This document shows, in pieces, positions 57,001 through 64,000 of a stretch of 64,000 bases of DNA. The stretch is from Anomaloglossus baeobatrachus (taxonomy: Eukaryota > Chordata > Amphibia > Anura > Aromobatidae). Where the stretch lies: NCBI RefSeq assembly GCF_048569485.1, contig NC_134354.1:686561137-686625136 (forward strand). The letters run 5' to 3'. The position numbers and the translations under genes are program-made. The notes under the pieces were generated by a model. The model worked only from the letters and a program-made list of their open reading frames with translations, made no database searches and had not been told where the DNA came from. Within the stretch, counting starts at the first letter, position 1. Each line of letters opens with the position of its first letter.

Positions 57001-59166
57001 ACGACCTCGTGTTCCTGGAGGAGGCCATCTGCACCGCAGGTGGGGGGTGGCAGGGTAGTTAAAGAGTTAAATGACACAGGGCTCCGTTCTTGATGAATGT
57101 CTTCACCCCTGCAAGTTCCAAGTGACGAGGCCATCTGGGGTCGGAGCTTCAGGTGGAGGATGGAGCCCGGTCCAGAGGAGCAGTCGTACTTGCACCGTCA
57201 GCAGCTGAAAACGGAGTCTTTTGGACAGTGCCGCCCGTGAGCAAAGGTGGCATTGGGGACTCGTGCTGTCCGGTGGTGGTCCGGGGAAAAGCTGCAAGAG
57301 GAGGCTGTTCCGGCAGCGGAGTTTAAATGTTACAAATGACCAACCTTCTCACCATGCCGCAATCTCTGGAGAGGCTGATTGGAGGACGGGCCTGCGGTAG
57401 AGTCGGCCAAGGCCCTGTCACCAGCAAACCGGTGACTACCCTCTGGGTCAGGGGTCCCCTGGACGTGGGGCCCTTGAAAGAGGACTGACGCGTAAGGAAC
57501 TTTTTACCCGGCCCGTTTGGGCAACACCCAGACCTGTCTTGGACTTGGGCAAAGGGGTGCGCACCAGTGCTTAGCGGTGGCACCAGGGGGCAGGTTGTTT
57601 TGGGTGGATGACATGATAAGGACCCGGTCCGTCCCGTCCCGGTTGTTTATATGTGCAACGTTTAAGAAAAATGCCTCTCGTAAGGGAAGAAACCACAAAT
57701 ATGCTTGATTGTAAATATGTTATTATACTTGTAAACTGTTTTACCCTTTTATCTTTTCCAGTTCAATAAATGGTGGTGGTCGGACAGCCCGTGGACGGTC
57801 TGTATTAAACCAAGGGGGAATGTGAAGCTCTGGCAAAACCAGGTAGTCACAAATAGGGCCCCACATAACACCTTCCCTCACTATAAAACACACAGCCAAC
57901 CTAGAAACCATAGTCACCCCCCCTTAGGGAAAGATAGACACACCAGTGGGCATGACCAGGCGGTTGGACACGCCCACTCAGGGGTCCAGACAGCCCGGGG
58001 TGGGAAAACGAGCAGAAAGTGTTTGGAGACCAAGATGGAGAGGAGTGTGGGCTGGAGCTAAGTGTAGCTCCAGCAGGAAAGTTCAAGTTGAACGGTACCA
58101 GGGTAGGAGCCTGGTGCCACTGGCTAGGAGGCAGACGGTGGTCTCCGTCAGCAGGAGACGGGAAGACGGCTCGGCAGAACCGAGGTGGACCGGGACAGAG
58201 TTGTAGCCCTCCGGTACGTAGCATAAAGGGGATTACTCGGACCTGAAGCCAGAACCGGAAACAAGCGGACTGGTTAATTCACCGATTGAGGCCAGGACTA
58301 GAGGTCTTGTCCCACCCAAAGTCCCTCATAGAAAACAACAGCCCACCGATAGGGATAGGAAATAACCGCCAGGGCCCATAGATCCCATGGGCCAGCGTCT
58401 GCGGGCACAGCTCCTTAGGCCACATCCAGTCGGGAGCGGACTCCTGAGTTTCAGACTAGGAAGTCCACCTTACACAAACAGTGCAGAGGAAAAGGATAGA
58501 AACCACCAGCTGGGTGGGGGACCCGAATGCAACCGGCCGCGGTACTGGCCATCAGCACCTTGGTTTACCAGAGACTTGTGTGATTTATTAACTGTGAGTA
58601 AACAAACACCCCCTGCGGTTGCTATACCCTGCACTGAGGCATCGTGTCCCGGGGCAACCATCCCTACCCACAGAGGGGTTAACAACTAGCTGCCACAACA
58701 CCTCCCCTGGGTGCCCCACAACAGCAGCGGTGGTGTGTCACCTCACCAAACACTGTGGGTGGCGTTACGAACTTACTACGGCCTAGCCCGTACAACTACG
58801 TCCCCCTTTTTATTCGGCGTGTCCGCAAGACCCCCGGGTCCGGAGACCCCACGAGCCACCACCCCAGAAGGCCCAGATCCGAGCAGCGCCGGCTGCTGGC
58901 ACGGGGCGGCACACCCCGAAACTTGGTGTCACGAACAGGATACTTACCCATCCACTTACGTTATGGAAGTGCGCCTTGTATTGGACAGTCAGCGGTGATC
59001 CGTTGCTAAATTTTCAGAAGCCGCCATTTTGGGCGTGAAAACTACAGCCCAGAGTCTTACAGCCCCCTAGGAATGCGGCCGGAAAGCAAGCCCGGAAGGC
59101 AAAAAACGAAACTAACAGGCCGCAGAAAGAAGTGTCGGCAAAAGACCAAGGGGGAGCAGCGGGCAG

Positions 59167-59740
59167 ATGTCTGCTCCTAAACCTGATGCCGGCCCCGCGC
59201 CGACCGCTGGAGTGGCTGCGCCCGTGAGTGAAGCAGTCGGTGAGGAAGCTGCAGCCCCCACCCCATTTGCAGGAGCGGTAGATCCTTGGGCTCCGGTAGT
59301 GACTCCCCATGTAGCAGCTGGCGGTGACCCACCTGCCACAGGAAGGATGTCAGCTCCGGCCATCTGCCCGGCCACAACGGGAATGGCGCCCGGCTCAGAA
59401 GACCCCTTAGCCGCCAGCTCAGAATCGGAGGAGATTTATCAGAGCAGCCCCGGTGTCGACGCCTCAGTAGCAGCGTATATCCCGCGATGTGGTGGTAATG
59501 GGTACCGGATGGCTCTATCGACCCGTACGTACTGTATGCTGGTGGCGTAACGGGCTGATGTGGAGTCCACCTCCGAGGATGAGGACCCGACTGCCGGAGG
59601 GGTGTGATAGTGCCAGTCTGCCAGCACTGCGAACTGCCTGGGCACTTTGCCAGTATGTACCCCGGGAATGCCCGGCCTTAAAGGGGCCGGAGCCCGCCAC
59701 AAGTTTTAAAGTTTAAAGTTGCAAGTTTGATGTTTATGGA
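59167..59740 (+). mobile_element. Gag-like region, second internal copy
   Basis: Almost identical to the first copy, with the same opening MSAPKPDAGP and the same zinc-knuckle region near 59,620-59,660. Part of a fossil element. Confidence 0.65.
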
Positions 59741-61670
59741 CTGTCACCCCTGTTGAACGACCTCGTGTTCCTGGAGGAGGCCATCTGCACCGCAGGTGGG
59801 GGGTGGCAGGGTAGTTAAAGAGTTAAATGACACAGGGCTCCGTTCTTGTTGAATGTCTTCACCCCTGCAAGTTCCAAGTGACGAGGCCATCTGGGGTCGG
59901 AGCTTCAGGTGGAGGATGGAGCCCGGTCCAGAGGAGCAGTCGTACTTGCACCGTCAGCAGCTGAAAACGGAGTCTTTTGGACAGTGCCGCCTGTAAGCAA
60001 AGGTGGCATTGGGGACTCGTGCTGTCCGGTGGTGGTCCGGGGAAAAGCTGCAAGAGGAGGCTGTTCCGGCAGCGGAGTTTAAATGTTACAAATGACCAAC
60101 CTTCTCACCATGCCGCAATCTCTGGAGAGGCTGATTGGAGGACGGGCCTGCGGTAGAGTCGGCCAAGGCCCTGTCACCAGCAAACCGGTGACTACCCTCT
60201 GGGTCAGGGGTCCCCTGGACATGGGGCCCTTGAAAAAGGACTGACGGGTAAGGAACTTTTTACCCGGCCTGTTTGGGCAACACCCAGACCTGTCCTGGAC
60301 TTGGGCAAAGGGGTGCGCACCAGTGCTTAGCGGTGGCACCAGGGGGCAGGTTGTTTTGGGTGGGTGACGTGATAAGGAGCCGGTCCGTCCCGTCCCGGTT
60401 GTTTATATGTGCAACGTTTAAGAAAAATGCCTCTCGTAAGGGAAGAAACCACAAATATGCTTGATTGTAAATATGTTATTATACTTGTAAACTGTTTTAC
60501 CCTTTTATCTTTTCCAGTTCAATAAATGGTGGTGGTCGGACAGCCCGTGGACGGTCTGTATTAAACCAAGGGGGAATGTGAAGCTCTGGCAAAACCAGGT
60601 AATCACAAATAGGCCCCCACATAACACCTTCCCTCACTATAAAACACACAGCCAACCTAGAAACCATAGTCACCCCCCCTTAGGGAAAGATAGACACACC
60701 AGTGGGCATGACCAGGCGGTTGGACACGCCCACTCAGGGGTCCAGACAGCCCGGGGTGGGAAAACGAACAGAAAGTGTTTGGAGACCAAGATGGAGAGGA
60801 GTGTGGGCTGGAGCTAAGTGTAGCTCCAGCAGGAAAGTTCAAGTTGAACGGTACCAGGGTAGGAGCCCTGGTGCCACTGGCTAGGAGGCAGACGGTGGTC
60901 TCCGTCAGCAGGAGACGGGAAGACGGCTCGGCAGAACCGAGGTGGACCGGGACAGGGTTGTAGCCCGCCGGTACGTAGCATAAAGGGGATTACTCGGACC
61001 TGAAGCCAGAACCGGAAACAAGCGGACTGGTTAATTCACCGATTGAGGCCAGGACTAGAGGTCCTGTCCCACCCAAAGTCCCTCATAGAAAACAACAGCC
61101 CACCGATAGGGATAGGAAATAACCACCAGGGCCCATAGATCCCATGGGCCAGCGTCTGCGGGCACGGCTCCTTAGGCCACATCCAGCCGGGAGCGGACTC
61201 CTGAGTTTCAGACTACGAAGTCCACCTTACACAAACAGTGCAGAGGAAAAGGATAGAAACCACCAGCTGGGTGGGGGACCCGAATGCAACCGGCCGCGGT
61301 ACTGGCCATCAGCACCTTGGTTTACCAGAGACTTGTGTGATTTATTAACTGTGAGTAAACAAACACCCCCTGCGGTTGCTATACCCTGCACTGAGGCATC
61401 GTGTCCCGGGGCAACCATCCCTACCCACGGAGGGGTTAACAACTAGCTGCCACAACACCTCCCCTGGGTGCCCCACAACAGCAGCGGTGGTGTGCCACCT
61501 CACCAAACACTGTGGGTGGCATTACGAACTTACTACGGCCTAGCCCGTACAACTACGTCCCCCTTTTTATTCGGCGTGTCCGCAAGACCCCCGGGTCTGG
61601 AGACCCTCGAGCCACCACCCCAGAAGGCCCGGATCCGAGCAGCGCCGGCTGCTGGCACGGGGGCGGCACA

Positions 61671-62716
61671 AAAACATGCAAGATTTCTGGCTCTCACAGA
61701 CCTGTAACTTCTTCTTTAAGAGGTTCCTCTGTCCTCCACTCAATACCTTTAGTAATTGCACCTGTTTGAACTTGTTATCAGTATAAAAGACACCTCTCCA
61801 CAACTTCAAACAATCACAGTCCAAACTCCACTATGGTGAAGACCAAAGAGCTGTCAAAGGACACCAGAAACAAAATTGTAGCCCTGCACAAGGTTGGGAA
61901 AACTGAATCTGCAATAGGCAAGCAGCTTGGTGTGATGAAATCAACTGTGGGAGCAATAATAAGAAAATGGAATACATACAAGACCACTGATAATCTCCCT
62001 CAATCTGGGGCTCCACGCAAGATCTCACTCCGTGGGATCACAATGATCACAAGAGTGGTGAGCAAAAATCCCAGAACCACACGGGGGACCTAGTGAATGA
62101 ACTGCATAGAGCTAGGACCACCGTAACAAAGGCTACCATCAATAACACACTATGCTGCCAGGGTCTCAGATCCTGCAGTGCCAGACGTTTTCCCCTGCTT
62201 AACACTAGAAGTCCCAGAAATTTTGAGCTCTCTGAGTTTCAAAGGTAGAAATGTTAAAAGACCCCTCTCTGGGACTTCTAGTGTAAAGCCAATACATGTC
62301 TGGGCCCATTTGAAGTTTGCTAGAGAGCATTTGGATTATCCAGAAAAGTATTAAGAGCACGTCATATGGTCTGATGAAATCAAAGTAGAACTGTTTGGTA
62401 GAAACACAACTCGTCGTGTTTGGAGGAGACAGAATGCTAAGTTGCATCCAAAGAACACCATACGTACTATGAAGCATGGGGGTGGCAACATCATGCTTTG
62501 GGGCTGTTTCTCTGCAAAGGGACCAAAACAACTGATCCATGTACATGAAAGGATGACCGGGGCCTTGTATCATGAGATTTTGAGTGCAAACCTCCTTCCA
62601 TCAGCGAGGGCATTGAAGTTGAAATGTGGCTGGGTCTTTCAGCATGATAACGATCCCAAGTACACTGCCTAGGCAATGAAGGAGTGGCTTCGTAAGAAGT
62701 ATATGAAGGTCCTAAT
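61671..62716 (+). mobile_element. Tc1/mariner fragment (5' leader and most of transposase)
   Basis: Directly abuts the last LTR, and the left inverted repeat is missing. The leader CATGCAAGATTTCTGGCTCT and a start at 61,833 ([20 protein letters not shown]) are typical of a common frog and fish Tc1 family. The first 86 codons, with the helix-turn-helix region, are open and end at a frameshift where the family has THGDL. First catalytic Asp ([12 protein letters not shown]) and second (QHDNDPKYT) are kept. A stop follows DNDPKYTA, and similarity ends at 62,716 before the third catalytic acid. A piggyBac-type MITE splits the middle. Inactive. Confidence 0.9.
62203..62283. mobile_element. piggyBac-type MITE, 81 bp, copy 2
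   Basis: The ends CACTAGAAGTCCCAGA and TCTGGGACTTCTAGTG are inverted. The flanks are TTAA (62,199-62,202) and TAAA (62,284-62,287), the latter one base off. The interrupted Tc1 would read CTGCTTAAGCCA, the normal Tc1 sequence, so TTAA was the target. Related to the copy at 42,291-42,373. Confidence 0.82.
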
Positions 62717-63172
62717 GTGCTACTACACAATGGCTGCAAGTATGCTTTAGTGCCTGTAGGGCATTCTGTGCATTTGAAGGAAAGCTATAAGAATGTAGAC
62801 TTTATTCTCAAGAAACTTAATAAGGATGAAGGACAGTCAATATGTGGTGATCTAAAGGTTTTCTCTTATTTCCTTGTGCAACAAGGAGGATACATAAAGT
62901 ACCTGTGCTGTTTGTGTGAATGGGACAGCAGGGATAGGACTCATAATAGGAGCCAACAAAGGTGGACAATGAGAACATTTTTGCAACCTGGAATCAAGAA
63001 CATATAGTAGTTGCGGAAAATTAAGTTGATCCTGCTAGAGTTCTTCTGCCATCACTCCATATTAAGCTTGGACTGATGAAGAACTTTGTCAAAGCTCTAC
63101 TGAAAGAAGGAAAGACTTTTAAGTACCTGTGAAGCAAGATTCAGGGACTGTCTGAAACAAAACTGAAGGTCA
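62717..63172 (+). pseudogene. Fragment of an unassigned multicopy protein gene
   Basis: The translation contains VPVGHSVHLKESYKNVDFIL, ICGDLKVFSYFLVQQGGYIK and a CCLCEWDSRDR motif, followed in another register by LPSLHIKLGLMKNFVKAL. This resembles a family of uncharacterised proteins that I remember as multicopy in arthropods, cnidarians and amphibians (motifs CxLCxWDSR and PPLHIKLGLMKNFVKA), possibly transposon-borne. I cannot name the family or its function. It lies exactly between two Tc1 fragments and is degraded. Confidence 0.5.
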
Positions 63173-64000
63173 GAACTACATTGGAGGACCTGGTCAATGA
63201 CCCGAAGAGAGCTGGGACGACAGTCTCAAAGATTACTGTTAGTAACACATTACGCCGTCATGGATTAAAATCCTCCAAGGCACGCAAGGTCCCCCTGCTC
63301 ACATAGGCACAAGTCCAGGCCCGTTTGAAGTTCGTCAATGAACATCTGGATGATCTACAGGAGGCATGGGAGAAGGTCACGTGATCAAATGAGACCAAAA
63401 TAAAACTTTTTGAAATCAATCCTACTCGCCGTGTTTGGAGGAAGAAGAAGGATAAGTACAACCCAAAGAACACTGTCCTGACCATGAAAAATGGGGGTGA
63501 AAACATCATACTTTGGGGGTGCTTTTCTGCAAAAGAGAGAGGTTGACTGCACCGTATTGAAGGGAGGAGGGATAGTATCATGAGATTTTGGCCAACAACC
63601 TCCTTCCTTCAGTAATAGCATTGAAGATGGGTTGTGGCTGATTTGAAACACAAAGCCAGGGCAACTAAGAAGTGACTCCGTAAGAAGACTTTTATGGTAG
63701 TGGAGTGGCCTAGACAGTCTCCAGACCTGAACCCAATAGAAAATCTTTTAGGGAGTTGAAACTCAATGTTGCCCCGAAATCTGACAAATCTGAAGAACAT
63801 CTTTATAAAGAAGTGGGCCAAAATCCCTGCTGCAGTGTTTGCAAACCTGGTCAAGAACGACAAGAAACGTCTGACCTCTGTAATTGCAAAAAGAGGATTC
63901 TGTACCAAATATTATGTTCTGTTATTCTATTGTATCAAAGACTTATTTCATGCAATAAAATGCAAGTTAATGATTTAAAAATCATGCAATGAGATTTTCA
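63173..64000 (+). mobile_element. Tc1/mariner fragment (middle and 3' part), cut by window end
   Basis: The translation begins TLEDLVNDPKRAGTTVSK and runs through RRHGLKSSKARKVPLL, the first-acid block with [10 protein letters not shown] (Asp replaced by Asn) and TRRVWRKKK. It then passes [10 protein letters not shown] with the third acid kept and ends near TSVIAKRGFCTKYYV. Several stops and shifts are present. It is related to, but not the same copy as, the preceding Tc1 fragment, because the middle region is present in both. The right inverted repeat would lie beyond the window. Confidence 0.85.

Larger units (their letters stand above)
55134..61670 (+). mobile_element. Tandem LTR-internal-LTR-internal-LTR array, gag-only gypsy-type element
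   Basis: LTR copies lie at 55,134-56,156 (5' end replaced), 57,821-58,913 and 60,577-61,670, separated by internal copies at 56,157-57,820 and 58,914-60,576. The spacing between copies is 2,783 and 2,756 bp. LTRs begin TGTGAAGCTCTGGC and end GGCGGCACA. Each internal copy has a primer-binding-site-like TTGGTGTCACGAACAGGATA, a gag-like region and a polypurine tract CCAAGGGGGAA. No protease, reverse transcriptase or integrase is seen, so it must have relied on another element's enzymes. Copies are nearly identical by eye (roughly 1-2 percent different), so it is the youngest LTR material here. The array most likely arose by unequal recombination between LTRs. Confidence 0.85.

Overview
The window looks like a piece of a vertebrate HOXC cluster, most likely from a frog with a large, repeat-rich genome. 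The anchor is a two-exon HOXC12 gene on the minus strand (8,759-11,456). Its reading frame joins cleanly across the intron to give 271 residues ending in a posterior-type homeodomain. The frog assignment is inference: it rests on the HOXC12 sequence and on the style of the repeats (Tc1/mariner elements, small elements with AAAACGC/GTGCGCAC or CACACGTCCGTG ends, and Ty3/gypsy LTR elements). HOXC12 is the only host gene I can support. HOXC11 would lie beyond base 1 and HOXC13 should lie above 11.5 kb, but I found no homeobox exon for either.

Layout. 1-8,758: HOXC11-HOXC12 intergenic DNA with one 2.2-kb terminal-inverted-repeat element and long CA, TA and CA/GATGCA microsatellites. 8,759-11,600: HOXC12, its intron and its promoter. 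The intron holds an AAT microsatellite and a 1.2-kb minisatellite whose unit repeats the exon 1 splice donor. 11,790-20,600: upstream DNA, with non-repetitive blocks between many TATC, TA and CA arrays. 20,609-32,000: a row of non-autonomous DNA transposons, several with 3-bp TTA/TAA target duplications as in PIF/Harbinger, a broken Tc1 copy, and a solo LTR with its 5-bp duplication intact.

32,985-51,632 is one old Ty3/gypsy-type element bounded by a GTATT duplication. It is swollen by a stack of later insertions: a solo LTR (duplication CTGT), which contains a composite gypsy-type element (GTCA) and another solo LTR (TAGC). The composite contains a TIR element that itself contains a Tc1. Two further Tc1 copies, two Harbinger-like elements and a piggyBac-type miniature element lie in the same stack. 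53,137-61,670 holds plus-strand LTR elements, ending in a young LTR-internal-LTR-internal-LTR array. 61,671-64,000 is a mosaic of two Tc1 fragments around a piece of an unassigned multicopy protein gene.

The most interesting points are: the splice-donor minisatellite in HOXC12; a cold-shock-domain-like open frame inside the composite gypsy element; paired hammerhead-ribozyme-like motifs in a large palindrome; an open frame conserved in a cassette shared by three DNA-transposon families; and the heavy repeat load where a compact Hox cluster would be expected.
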